A stretch of 29,115 nt of DNA, from positions 1-29,115 of the IMG/VR virus record IMGVR_UViG_3300025889_000681. One strand, 5' to 3'. The notes beneath the pieces were generated by a model. The model did not search any database. It saw nothing but the letters and a program-made list of their open reading frames with translations, and was not told the DNA's origin. Shown piece by piece: positions 22,405 to 29,115 of the stretch; positions within the stretch are counted from its first letter, which is position 1, and each line of letters begins with the position of its first letter. The translations under genes and the position numbers were made by a program. Source of the DNA: a virus.

Positions 22405-23717
22405 CACTGAAGACCCTTATAGAGACCGAGAAGCGAGATGCCTGTGCCGAGCGCCTGCTGCCCTGCACTGGGGGTGGGCTGATACGTTGTCGCAGTACCA
22501 GCAGGTGCGACCGGGAGACCACGAAGCATCGTAGAGACTTGCCCCAGTTGTTCCATGGGATACCCCTGTTGCCGCAGGAAGTCCTGATAGGCCACATCAA
22601 GCCCAGCCTGCCCGCGAGCCATCTCACCGAGACCTTGCGCTTCCAGAAGCTGCGCACCCTGAATATCAGCGGCGCGCTGGCGCTCACCCAAGCCAGCCAA
22701 ACCAGACGCTGTACTTGCCAACGCTTGATAACCGGCCAGCGCTTGGCCCGCGCCGAACTGACGGGACTGCTCGATAGCCGCTTGGCGGCGTGCCAGATCC
22801 TCATAGCGAGCGGCCTGAACGCGGGCAGCTTCAGCAGCCTCCGCATTGCCAGCACGGGCAAACTCAGCAGCCTGTGCCGATTCCCTGTTGGCGAGTTCAG
22901 TGTAGCGCGCCTGATCGACACGGGCCTGTTCAGCCGCTGCGGCCTGCTGAACCCTAGCCGCCTCTGCTGCGCGCTGCTGCTCCACCTGCATACGGGCAGC
23001 GCGATCAAGACCGAATTGCTGTGCCGCCTGCTCAAACGCAGCTTGAGAACCACGCGCTTGGATGTCGCCCATCTGGCGAGCAAGGGCCTCTTCTGCCAGC
23101 GCCTCCTGCACGGCCTGCCGCGAACCACCGAAAGCACCGGCCTGAACAGCCTGCGCGGCGCGCCCTGCACCCTGCCGCTCAAACTCTAGTTGAGCCTGAC
23201 GCTGCTGCTGCTCAACCGCAGACTGCATGTAGGGGGACATGTACTGCTGAACAGCGCCCCCGGTGAAGGTCTCTGGCTGCTGATACTGGAACTGCTGGAA
23301 CTGATAGTCAGGACGGAACCCATACTCAGAGAACTGGAAGGGGCCTCTGAAGTCATACTGCTGGAACTCCCCGAAGGGGGTGAACTCGCCAGTCCTATAT
23401 TGAGCCGCGCCTTCCAAACCAGTAATCGCACGACGGGTGGCACCCATCGCTTCATTCATACCGGCAATAGGCGTACCAGCAATCCCCCGGATCATCTCCT
23501 GAGACCCGCGGATATCCTGCGGGGTTTCAGCTAGGCGCTGCCCCTCGTAAGCCTGATACGGCTTGAGGCCTATCTGCTCCTGCCCTTCAGGGCCCTTGGT
23601 AATGTCGAAGATTTGCCCTTCAGTGGCTGACAAGAGCCGCTGGTAAGAAGGTTTAGCCCACTCAGGGACGTCCTGAATCTGCGTCTGCGTTGCCGACTGC
23701 CCGCCGCCCTTACCCAT
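22404..23717 (-). CDS. Gln/Ala-rich coiled-coil virion protein, 437 aa
   Basis: ATG 23717 lies eight bases inside the GNAT-like gene. The N-terminal 35 residues (GKGGGQSATQTQIQDVPEWA) are a flexible Gly/Gln segment. A Phe/Tyr/Gln-rich stretch (about residues 112-150, e.g. FGEFQQYDFRGPFQFSEYGF) follows. Residues 165-370 are a long Ala/Gln/Arg coiled coil (EQQQRQAQLEFERQGAGRAA and AEAARVQAARYEDLARRQAA). The C-terminus is Gly-rich and weakly hydrophobic. There is no enzyme motif. Long Ala/Gln helices are typical of podovirus internal core proteins that are ejected with DNA, so an internal virion protein is the best guess. The stop overlaps the next gene start. Confidence 0.6.
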   Translation of the reverse strand: MGKGGGQSATQTQIQDVPEWAKPSYQRLLSATEGQIFDITKGPEGQEQIGLKPYQAYEGQRLAETPQDIRGSQEMIRGIAGTPIAGMNEAMGATRRAITGLEGAAQYRTGEFTPFGEFQQYDFRGPFQFSEYGFRPDYQFQQFQYQQPETFTGGAVQQYMSPYMQSAVEQQQRQAQLEFERQGAGRAAQAVQAGAFGGSRQAVQEALAEEALARQMGDIQARGSQAAFEQAAQQFGLDRAARMQVEQQRAAEAARVQQAAAAEQARVDQARYTELANRESAQAAEFARAGNAEAAEAARVQAARYEDLARRQAAIEQSRQFGAGQALAGYQALASTASGLAGLGERQRAADIQGAQLLEAQGLGEMARGQAGLDVAYQDFLRQQGYPMEQLGQVSTMLRGLPVAPAGTATTYQPTPSAGQQALGTGISLLGLYKGLQ

Positions 23718-24138
23718 TTGTCAACTCCATCTTGTAGCAGACATACTCAGGCTTCCACCCGGTTCCCTTGAGAAGTCTACTCCAGCCCTCGCGGCCAGTG
23801 AACTCTATATGCGAGCATCCATTGTGGTCAGCGTGCTTACGCATCGCTTCGATGGTCTCGTGCATCCATGATGATATACCAGAACCACCGATCCAGTCCA
23901 ACACCATCGCTCTGCAACCGGGGTAGGATGTCACCCGCGTAGTATAATAGCCGACAGGCGTGTCTCCACGAAGCACCATCCACAGGACGCTGTTGCCAGA
24001 AACAATGTCTGCGTAGGTGTCCGAGATATTTGTTCTGCCGTTCGAGCGATCTACCGCAGGCTTGAGCCAGCGCGCTGCATCTGGCCACATCGCGTCTAGC
24101 ATATCGCGAGGTATAGCATAGACGCGGACATCCGACAT
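23710..24138 (-). CDS. GNAT-like acetyltransferase-fold protein, 142 aa
   Basis: The start follows directly on the stop of the upstream gene (TAAATG). The layout matches a GNAT fold: an N-terminal strand and helices (VYAIPRDMLDAMWPDAARWL), central strands (SVLWMVLRGDTPVGYYTTRV) and a C-terminal helix-strand region (SSWMHETIEAMRKHADHNGC, then a GWSRLLKGTGWKPEYVCYKM ending). The pyrophosphate-binding 'R/Q-x-x-G-x-G/A' loop is not canonical (IGGSGISSWM stands there), so catalysis is uncertain. GNAT-like proteins without clear activity occur in podovirus virion clusters, for example near internal core genes. A structural or assembly role is as likely as acetyl transfer. Confidence 0.55.
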   Translation of the reverse strand: MSDVRVYAIPRDMLDAMWPDAARWLKPAVDRSNGRTNISDTYADIVSGNSVLWMVLRGDTPVGYYTTRVTSYPGCRAMVLDWIGGSGISSWMHETIEAMRKHADHNGCSHIEFTGREGWSRLLKGTGWKPEYVCYKMELTNG

Positions 24139-25215
24139 TTACTGCATCACCATCTCACGCACCGCCTCTGGCGCGCGAGTGCCAGCCCTGTTCATGCGAT
24201 CCATGAAGCCATCACCAAACTCATCTTCGAGCGCATCCGTTGAGTCCTTGCGGACGACAAACTCTCCGTCACTCAGAAGGACATCCTGCTCGCCGTCGAT
24301 TGTGGCAGGCACCATATCGTCGGTCCCAGACCCGTCGCCCGGCCCACGGACTTCGCCATTTTCGCCATTAGCAAAGCGCGCAACAGTGTCATCGAACTCG
24401 CCTGACTGCACGCGGTCAACCAGATCACGCAGCGCGTCCTCTCCGTAAGTCTGAACGAAGGCGGCGAGGGCGATCTCAGGCTGAGGGTGCATGTTCTTGA
24501 TGGCGCGGATCGCATCGACGATCACTGTCTTCTCGTTGCCGCCGGTAGGTGCGGCCTCCGCCGCAGGGGCGGCGAGCAGGTTGGCAATACCGCCCTCTTG
24601 CATGCGAACTACGCCGTAGCCGGGGATCATTCTCTGCACCGTGCCGCCCATCGCATAGCCGGGCACAAAGTAGTTGAACTCAGGATCATATCCGGGACGA
24701 TACCCTACGGGTGGCGTGCCCGGCCTACGCGGATAGGGCGTGTAGCGAATGTCCAGCGGCTTTGACTTGGGAGGCCCTTCAGCCCTCTGCGGCGATGCGA
24801 GCGTCGAACCCATGGCAGAGCCAATGCCTGCGGCAGACGAACCAAACTGCAGTCCGCCTTGGAGTGTGGTTTGCAGAGGCGACAAGAACCCCGCAGAGGT
24901 AGTTCCCGGAGCTACTGCCGCAGCCTGTGCCGCCGTAGGGGGACCGTACATCCCTGTCGGCAAGCCTTTCATACCCATACTAGCAGCGCCAGCGCCACCG
25001 CCACCAAGTGCGCCACCCACAGCGCCAAGGGCTGTGCCGCCGAGGAACGAACCGAAGCCTGCCTTGATGCCTTCCCCTAGGTCGCCGGTTTCGGCGGTGC
25101 GCCCGAGGCCCGCGCCGATAGACGCAGCCATGAGCGGGTTAGCCCCGAGGAACGCGCCGAGAGCGCCAGTCTTTGCAAGACCTGCGCCCAAGAAGCTAAG
25201 AAGCATTGGCAGCAT
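24139..25215 (-). CDS. Gly/Ala-rich virion protein with GGIA element, 358 aa
   Basis: ATG 25215 follows GAGGAGCAG. Residues 1-85 are Gly/Ala/Leu-rich helices (MLSFLGAGLAKTGALGAFLG, numbered from the second Met region) resembling a membrane-inserting or self-assembling segment. Residues 140-220 are Pro/Tyr/Gly-rich with GGTVQRMIPGYGVVRMQEGG. Residues 225-358 form a globular C-terminus with a GPGDGSGTDDMVPATIDGEQ, then VLLSDGEFVVRKDS, a 'dG.sDsIpA.l..GE.V' type segment I associate with phage virion proteins. No catalytic motif. Probably an internal or tail-associated protein; the related element in the 715-residue protein suggests they work together. Confidence 0.6.
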   Translation of the reverse strand: MLPMLLSFLGAGLAKTGALGAFLGANPLMAASIGAGLGRTAETGDLGEGIKAGFGSFLGGTALGAVGGALGGGGAGAASMGMKGLPTGMYGPPTAAQAAAVAPGTTSAGFLSPLQTTLQGGLQFGSSAAGIGSAMGSTLASPQRAEGPPKSKPLDIRYTPYPRRPGTPPVGYRPGYDPEFNYFVPGYAMGGTVQRMIPGYGVVRMQEGGIANLLAAPAAEAAPTGGNEKTVIVDAIRAIKNMHPQPEIALAAFVQTYGEDALRDLVDRVQSGEFDDTVARFANGENGEVRGPGDGSGTDDMVPATIDGEQDVLLSDGEFVVRKDSTDALEDEFGDGFMDRMNRAGTRAPEAVREMVMQ

Positions 25216-25233
25216 ATATCTGCTCCTCGATCA

Positions 25234-25533
25234 CTACGTCGTGTTCACTGTTACCGAACCGACTGAGCCAGTACCAGATGACCCACGGACATGAGGCGTG
25301 TTTGTCTCACTTATTTTAACATACCCGCCATGGTTAAAGATAGCCCCCGGCTCCAGACCAACGTCGTCAGTCTGTAGTGCCGTGAAGACTGTGAAGGTGT
25401 TCCTGCCCTCTCCGGGGTTGCGTGCCTGATCTAGGTAGATCGAGAACGCACGGATCACCTCGTTGAAGTACCGCTGGTCGTACTCCTTGGGAGGGATCGG
25501 GAAGTATGGTGCCGGTACAAGCCTGTTTGACAT
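25234..25533 (-). CDS. Small conserved virion-associated protein, 99 aa
   Basis: The start shares one base with the stop of the 639-residue gene. The N-terminal half (FPIPPKEYDQRYFNEVIRAF) is a short proline-rich lead and a helix. The second half is beta-rich and Gly/Thr-rich (GLEPGAIFNHGGYVKISETN, then a VRGSSGTGSVGSVTVNTT tail). I associate this 'P..P..Y...Y.n.viRaf...' plus 'GvvkI' layout with a recurrent small gene in the virion clusters of marine and freshwater tailed phages. A trimeric or tail-tip role is possible; the sequence does not prove it. Confidence 0.65.
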   Translation of the reverse strand: MSNRLVPAPYFPIPPKEYDQRYFNEVIRAFSIYLDQARNPGEGRNTFTVFTALQTDDVGLEPGAIFNHGGYVKISETNTPHVRGSSGTGSVGSVTVNTT

Positions 25534-27452
25534 CAGCGCCTACCGTCTGGTCTGATATCAATCCTCGGTGATCCCAGTCTCCAGCCAATTCCTGTCGTCG
25601 AAGACTCGACGCGCAGCGCCATCGACCTGCCACGCAGGCGCACATAGACCTGATTGGTGAACTGCTCGACCGGCGTCGATGCAGTCTTTGTCACCGTCTC
25701 ATTGTCATCCTGAAGGTAGGCACCTCCGGGGAAGTTACGCGCCTTCATCGTGAACACTACCGATGGCGATGTGGCAGTTGAGTTCCTAAACGTGATGTCA
25801 GGGATCAGACGGCTGACAAAGCTGAAGTTGTTGCCATCAGCAATGTCGAACTGGCTCGACTCGATGTAGGCGTTGATGCCTGTCGCAGGCGACGTGCTGC
25901 CGTCGTCGAAACCATTCTCATGGTAGTAGAGATAGCCATCAAGGCCAGCAGCTATCGGGAAGCCAACGACACCACGATCAATCCAAGCACTGCGCGCCAT
26001 GGAGCCGTAGTACCAGACATTCTGCTCGTAGTTGTAGACGACGTACCTGTCGAGGTTGTCGCTGTTGGCAGAGGGATAGAACCACCAGATCTCTGCAAAT
26101 GACGTGTTGGTCGAGCAGTAGACTTTTTCGATCTGGTTGGTGTTGAAGTTCGAGAATACATAGTCCCTGACAGAGCATGGCAGCTTCTGCACAGAGCCAT
26201 TGTAAACATAGAACTCTGTCTGCCCCATCCAGAAGACGCTGTCGTCCACAGCTACAGCAGCGTTCGGCCCGACAATGGTGGTGCCCTCTGCGAGCATGTT
26301 TATACCGAAGGTGAACGGAGGCCCAAGATACTGCATCGCGTGGACGGATATGTCAGTGAATACAAGTATCTGCTGCCGCGTCTCGATGGCAGTGACGATA
26401 CTTGAACCAGAGCCGACAAGCAGATCGCCCGCCGTGTTTGTGGTTGTCGGCGTCCAGTCTGCCGCGTTCTCCTGATCGGAGAAGCGAATGAGCAGAGGAT
26501 CTTGCGTTGAACTGCCAAGAGGATTGCAGCCGAAGGCAATGACGTGCCTGTCAACGTCAGACACAATAATCTTCGCCGCGACAGTCGGAGGGTTGCTGGC
26601 ACCAGTGAGCGATGTCAGTGGCACTGCACGCTGATCCAACGGCGTCGGAGCAGAAGCGTCCCAGTAGTATATCCCGCCATTATACACGTTGATGATGAGG
26701 TCTTCGCCAAAGTTGTCATGTGACCAGACCCGGAGCGTATCCGTCAGAGCGCTAACAGGCGCAGCAGACCCCCAAGTGCCTCTACTCCACGCACCAGCGC
26801 CCCAACCGTTCCCGTAAACCGAAGTGTTGATGCCTGTGTTGATCTGGTAGGCACCCACAACGGCAGCGCCGCCATCACCTACATCAGACGAATCCGCCAC
26901 GACAGGTGTCGGCGTGTACTGTCCGTTGACCGTGATGTCAGCCACCGTGTCCACTGCACGAGCAACTATCGTGTAGGAGTTATCGTTTACGATGGTGGCG
27001 ATCTGGTACTCTTGGTTAAGCACTGCGGCTGTGATCTGCCCGCCAAGACTGACAGCACCACTGAACGTGACAAAGTCACCAGCCACCGCGCCATGTGCCG
27101 TGTCGGAAACTGTCAGGACAGAAGAGCCGTCAACGGCAGCGAATGTCACATCACCAGCGGCTGTCGTCGCCCTGATGGGCGTGATGTCGTAGTAGCCTTC
27201 GCCCTCTTCGATGTAGTACTTCAGGTTGGTGCCGAGACCCAGATAGTTATCTAGGTTGATCGTCCTCCACGCATGCAGAGCGCGGCACGTCCCCAAGAAG
27301 GACTTCAGTCCCAGCTTTACCCAACCGCCGATCTTTTCTGGAAAGCCTGCGCGAAAGCGCATCTTGTCCATGTCGAACCAGCCGCCCTCGTTGCTGTACG
27401 AGGTGGTTTCCTTGTTGATGCCCGGTTGGAACTGTAGCTTGGTTAGCGGCAT
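25533..27452 (-). CDS. Tail / DNA-stabilisation-type protein, 639 aa
   Basis: The N-terminus LQFQPGINKETTSYSNEGGW, followed by DMDKMRFRAGFPEKIGGWVK, matches the pattern '..pGi....t.y..eg.w...d.vRf..g...k.gGw' of phage tail accessory/stabilisation proteins (P22 gp10-like general type). The body is beta-rich with repeated strands and Ser/Thr/Asn-rich loops, as in a beta-propeller or beta-helix (VFWMGQTEFYVYNGSVQKLP; EIWWFYPSANSDNLDRYVVY). There is no coiled coil or membrane segment. It would sit at the head-tail or tail-tip region and seal packaged DNA. The ATG at 27452 has AGGGG upstream. It heads a run of coupled virion genes. Confidence 0.6.
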   Translation of the reverse strand: MPLTKLQFQPGINKETTSYSNEGGWFDMDKMRFRAGFPEKIGGWVKLGLKSFLGTCRALHAWRTINLDNYLGLGTNLKYYIEEGEGYYDITPIRATTAAGDVTFAAVDGSSVLTVSDTAHGAVAGDFVTFSGAVSLGGQITAAVLNQEYQIATIVNDNSYTIVARAVDTVADITVNGQYTPTPVVADSSDVGDGGAAVVGAYQINTGINTSVYGNGWGAGAWSRGTWGSAAPVSALTDTLRVWSHDNFGEDLIINVYNGGIYYWDASAPTPLDQRAVPLTSLTGASNPPTVAAKIIVSDVDRHVIAFGCNPLGSSTQDPLLIRFSDQENAADWTPTTTNTAGDLLVGSGSSIVTAIETRQQILVFTDISVHAMQYLGPPFTFGINMLAEGTTIVGPNAAVAVDDSVFWMGQTEFYVYNGSVQKLPCSVRDYVFSNFNTNQIEKVYCSTNTSFAEIWWFYPSANSDNLDRYVVYNYEQNVWYYGSMARSAWIDRGVVGFPIAAGLDGYLYYHENGFDDGSTSPATGINAYIESSQFDIADGNNFSFVSRLIPDITFRNSTATSPSVVFTMKARNFPGGAYLQDDNETVTKTASTPVEQFTNQVYVRLRGRSMALRVESSTTGIGWRLGSPRIDIRPDGRR

Positions 27453-27475
27453 GAGCAGACCCCTGATCCCGGCAT

Positions 27476-27481
27476 AGTATA
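27476..27481 (-). promoter_or_regulatory. Weak -10-like TATACT upstream of the tail gene
   Basis: TATACT on the minus strand lies 24 bases before ATG 27452, in the largest gap (27453-27500) of the minus-strand cluster. No good -35 hexamer is seen at 16-18 bases, so a promoter separating lysis from virion genes is only suggested. Confidence 0.25.
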
Positions 27482-27500
27482 CACCAAAGAACGCCGGATG

Positions 27501-28064
27501 CTACTGGCCCATTCCTTTTACAGCAGAGGCAATGCGGCCAACCCATGTGCGCTTGCTCGCCATCTCAAGGGCTGCGTGTAGCGTCTCCTCATTCCGCCGA
27601 AGCCATCCACGACCGAAGGTGTCGAACGTGCGGAGGCCGCGATAGAAAGCCTCGCGCGCATCAGCCATGTCCTGCACGATTTCTTTCGGGTCTTTCTTTT
27701 CGACAGCCGCCAAGGTCGCAGGCCCAATGCCGCCATCAGGCGTCACGCCAACGATCTTCTGTAGCGCCTTTGCCGCGCGGCCAGTGCCAGAGTTGACGGC
27801 CCAGTCGAACACGGCCCAGTCCACGCCACCGGGAAGGTCGTCGCCACGCACCTTGTCCCAGTACAGCTTCTTGTACAACGGCGCGACATCCTTCACCGTC
27901 AACTTCTTCATCGCGTCCGGTGCAGCAGGCTTGCCGATCCACTCTTCCCAGACCTTGCGGGTGACACCCAAGTTGGTTTCCCCACCGGGGTCTTTGGGGT
28001 GATTGACGTAGCCACCCTCGTGCTTGAGGAGCATTTCCAAGCAGTCGTCGAAGTTCTCTTTCAC
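27501..28064 (-). CDS. Endolysin, glycoside hydrolase family 108 with PG-binding domain
   Basis: A 187-residue muramidase. The N-terminal domain starts with LEMLLKHEGGYVNHPKDPGG (catalytic Glu16 in the EGGY motif) followed by ETNLGVT, the family hallmark. The C-terminal part (GGVDWAVFDWAVNSGTGRAA, then LQKIVGVTPDGGIGPATLAA) matches the peptidoglycan-binding domain usually joined to GH108. It hydrolyses the glycan backbone of peptidoglycan at the end of infection. No signal peptide is seen, so it needs a holin to reach the wall. The start overlaps the spanin stop by four bases, giving the order membrane proteins, spanin, endolysin. Length is typical. Confidence 0.9.
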   Translation of the reverse strand: MKENFDDCLEMLLKHEGGYVNHPKDPGGETNLGVTRKVWEEWIGKPAAPDAMKKLTVKDVAPLYKKLYWDKVRGDDLPGGVDWAVFDWAVNSGTGRAAKALQKIVGVTPDGGIGPATLAAVEKKDPKEIVQDMADAREAFYRGLRTFDTFGRGWLRRNEETLHAALEMASKRTWVGRIASAVKGMGQ

Positions 28065-28399
28065 TTCTTCCTCCTGAACAGTCCGATGAACCCGCGCAAC
28101 ATTTCTGGCGGGCTAGGTGCCATCCATCCGATCATAAACGCGATCCAGTACCAAATCGGGATGTCCGCAAAATTGTTGATCGTGACGGTTTCGACCGATG
28201 CGGCATCAACCTGCTTCGTCTCGGTGATGATATCGCGCCCAGCTTCAGTTCGTTCTTGATTGGCTACAACTTGCTGAGTGTTCTCTTTGCCAGCCTGAAC
28301 ATTCGCAGCCACATTCGGCCCGCCGCCACCCAACATCCCAAGAGGCAACGCGCCGCAGGCGGCAAGGAACAGGAACAGTAGGAGGAGATTAATCCTCAT
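28061..28399 (-). CDS. Putative unimolecular spanin (lipoprotein with C-terminal TM)
   Basis: A 112-residue protein from ATG 28399, which is 11 bases inside the upstream gene; a longer in-frame start is rejected because it would disrupt the signal peptide. The N-terminus (MRINLLLLFLFLAACGALPL) is a lipoprotein signal with lipobox LAAC and lipidated Cys15. The periplasmic part (residues 16-75) is polar and helix/strand mixed (NVQAGKENTQQVVANQERTE). The C-terminus has one membrane segment (PIWYWIAFMIGWMA) followed by a basic tail (FIGLFRRKK). An outer-membrane lipid anchor plus an inner-membrane segment in one chain is the definition of a u-spanin, which disrupts the outer membrane at lysis. 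It lies next to the endolysin as expected. Confidence 0.75.
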   Translation of the reverse strand: MRINLLLLFLFLAACGALPLGMLGGGGPNVAANVQAGKENTQQVVANQERTEAGRDIITETKQVDAASVETVTINNFADIPIWYWIAFMIGWMAPSPPEMLRGFIGLFRRKK

Positions 28400-28727
28400 G
28401 GCTTCTCTCGCGCGTGCGGACGTAGGCACTCGCCCCCATGAAGGCAGCGACCACCGCAGCCTGAGATGTATAGAACATCGTCATCAAGCCATTCAGCACC
28501 TCAACCCTGTCTGTCGGTAGAATCGGCAGAATCAGACCCAGCGTCAGCAAGACCATCGACCCCATGGCCACCCATGCCATCTGTCTCTGTTGGTCCTGCT
28601 GCTTGTCCCAGTTGTCGATGCGAAGCAGCTTCTCGTGCCGGTTGATCTCTGAGTTACTGACAGTGCCGTCGCCGTCTAGATCAGCTACGTCCAGCAGGCT
28701 GTTGGGTTCCAGTTTTTTGGGGGTCAT
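28389..28727 (-). CDS. EF-hand membrane protein, holin candidate, 112 aa
   Basis: ATG 28727 overlaps the upstream stop by four bases; the in-frame start at 28751 would lie inside the upstream gene. Residues about 16-27 (DLDGDGTVSNSE) form a complete canonical EF-hand calcium loop: Asp at 1, 3 and 5, Gly at 6, Val at 8, Glu at 12. A charged helix with a Gln-rich stretch follows (DNWDKQQDQQRQ), then two membrane segments (WVAMGSMVLLTLGLILPIL and LMTMFYTSQAAVVAAFMGAS). The basic/charged C-terminus (YVRTRERSHED) completes a class II holin-like layout. Its position before spanin and endolysin supports holin. The EF-hand is odd for a holin and might make it calcium-responsive. Confidence 0.65.
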   Translation of the reverse strand: MTPKKLEPNSLLDVADLDGDGTVSNSEINRHEKLLRIDNWDKQQDQQRQMAWVAMGSMVLLTLGLILPILPTDRVEVLNGLMTMFYTSQAAVVAAFMGASAYVRTRERSHED

Positions 28728-29113
28728 GAGTGGTTCTCCAGATACAGCCACAGCACAACGGTCATGAATGCCGTCACGCTCGTCAGCATGAGGAAGATGA
28801 GTAGGCCAGAGACCAACATCTCCTTGATCTCTGCCTTGCGGTGTTCGTGCGCCGCTCTGCGCTTACGAATCTCTGCCTCTGTTCTCAAGAACTCTTCCCA
28901 TCCGCTCTGGCCGTAGCTGAACTGGACGTAGGTGCGAAGCTCGTTGCGCTGTGCTTCGATCTTTTTCTTGGCAGCAAAGACCTCCATGGCCTCTGCCTGA
29001 GCGCTGCCGCTGAATGCCTTGTACCAAGGCGGGTCTTCCGCCTTCCTCTCGAAATACTCCAAGTCAGAAATGGCACTAGCCCATTCGGAGAGTTGACCTC
29101 CCATATCCTGCAA
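28724..29113 (-). CDS. Coiled-coil protein with one C-terminal membrane segment (5' end uncertain)
   Basis: The frame is open to the window edge. TTG at 29113 or ATG at 29104 could start it, or it may begin beyond the window. Residues about 10-95 are charged and helical (SEWASAISDLEYFERKAEDP; AEAMEVFAAKKKIEAQRNEL; RTEAEIRKRRAAHEHRKAEI), ending in one clear membrane segment (LVSGLLIFLMLTSVTAFMTVV) and a short tail WLYLENHS. This layout, cytoplasmic coiled coil plus a single C-terminal anchor, suggests a membrane-bound adaptor. Its coupling with the holin candidate (ATGA overlap) points to a lysis or lysis-timing role (holin or antiholin partner), not proven. Confidence 0.6.
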   Translation of the reverse strand: MQDMGGQLSEWASAISDLEYFERKAEDPPWYKAFSGSAQAEAMEVFAAKKKIEAQRNELRTYVQFSYGQSGWEEFLRTEAEIRKRRAAHEHRKAEIKEMLVSGLLIFLMLTSVTAFMTVVLWLYLENHS

Positions 29114-29115
29114 TT

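Overview
The window looks like most of one arm pair of a tailed double-stranded DNA bacteriophage (Caudoviricetes, probably podovirus-like) that infects a Gram-negative host. The evidence is a complete phage replication module, a virion-protein cluster, and a lysis cassette that ends with a lipoprotein of the unimolecular-spanin type, which needs an outer membrane. Genes are tightly packed with ATGA or GTGA overlaps. Many starts have a strong GGAGAAC-type ribosome binding site. I see no tRNA, integrase, repressor/lysogeny module, CRISPR array or insertion sequence. Terminase, portal and capsid genes are not here and presumably lie beyond the ends. There is no gene-free stretch longer than about 90 bases.

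Left arm, plus strand (1-13363): a run of small early-type genes of unknown function (1-1224), a ribbon-helix-helix protein, a DXD glycosyltransferase followed directly by a HxGH cytidylyltransferase, small helix-turn-helix and DUF6378-like genes, and then the replication module. That module holds a family A DNA polymerase with 3'-5' exonuclease (3889-5724), a zinc-ribbon-like protein, a PD-(D/E)XK nuclease with a four-cysteine signature, a small HNH-like protein, a SNF2-type helicase (7106-8641), a coiled-coil protein, an excisionase-like HTH protein, a putative zinc-containing single-stranded-DNA-binding protein with an acidic tail, a rho-independent terminator, and a 950-residue primase-helicase fusion (10309-13161). 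A second strong terminator closes the arm at 13424-13451.

Right arm, minus strand (29115 down to 13450): transcription runs toward the same terminator. In transcription order it holds a coiled-coil membrane protein, a two-segment membrane protein with an EF-hand loop (holin candidate), a unimolecular spanin candidate and a GH108 endolysin. Then come a 639-residue tail/stabilisation-type protein, a small virion-associated protein, a Gly/Ala-rich 358-residue protein, a GNAT-like protein, a Gln/Ala-rich 437-residue coiled-coil protein, a 715-residue protein with an internal duplication, and a giant 2264-residue protein.

The giant protein is the most interesting object. It has a Gly/Ala-rich N-terminus, several small modules separated by Pro/Ala linkers (one resembling a helix-turn-helix), a zincin HEMLH motif with a downstream Glu, and a C-terminal region resembling LPD38 of phage polyvalent proteins. 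It is probably a virion protein delivered into the host with the genome. The glycosyltransferase/cytidylyltransferase pair and the DNA polymerase active-site variants are the next most interesting points. All family assignments come from reading motifs; no database search was run.
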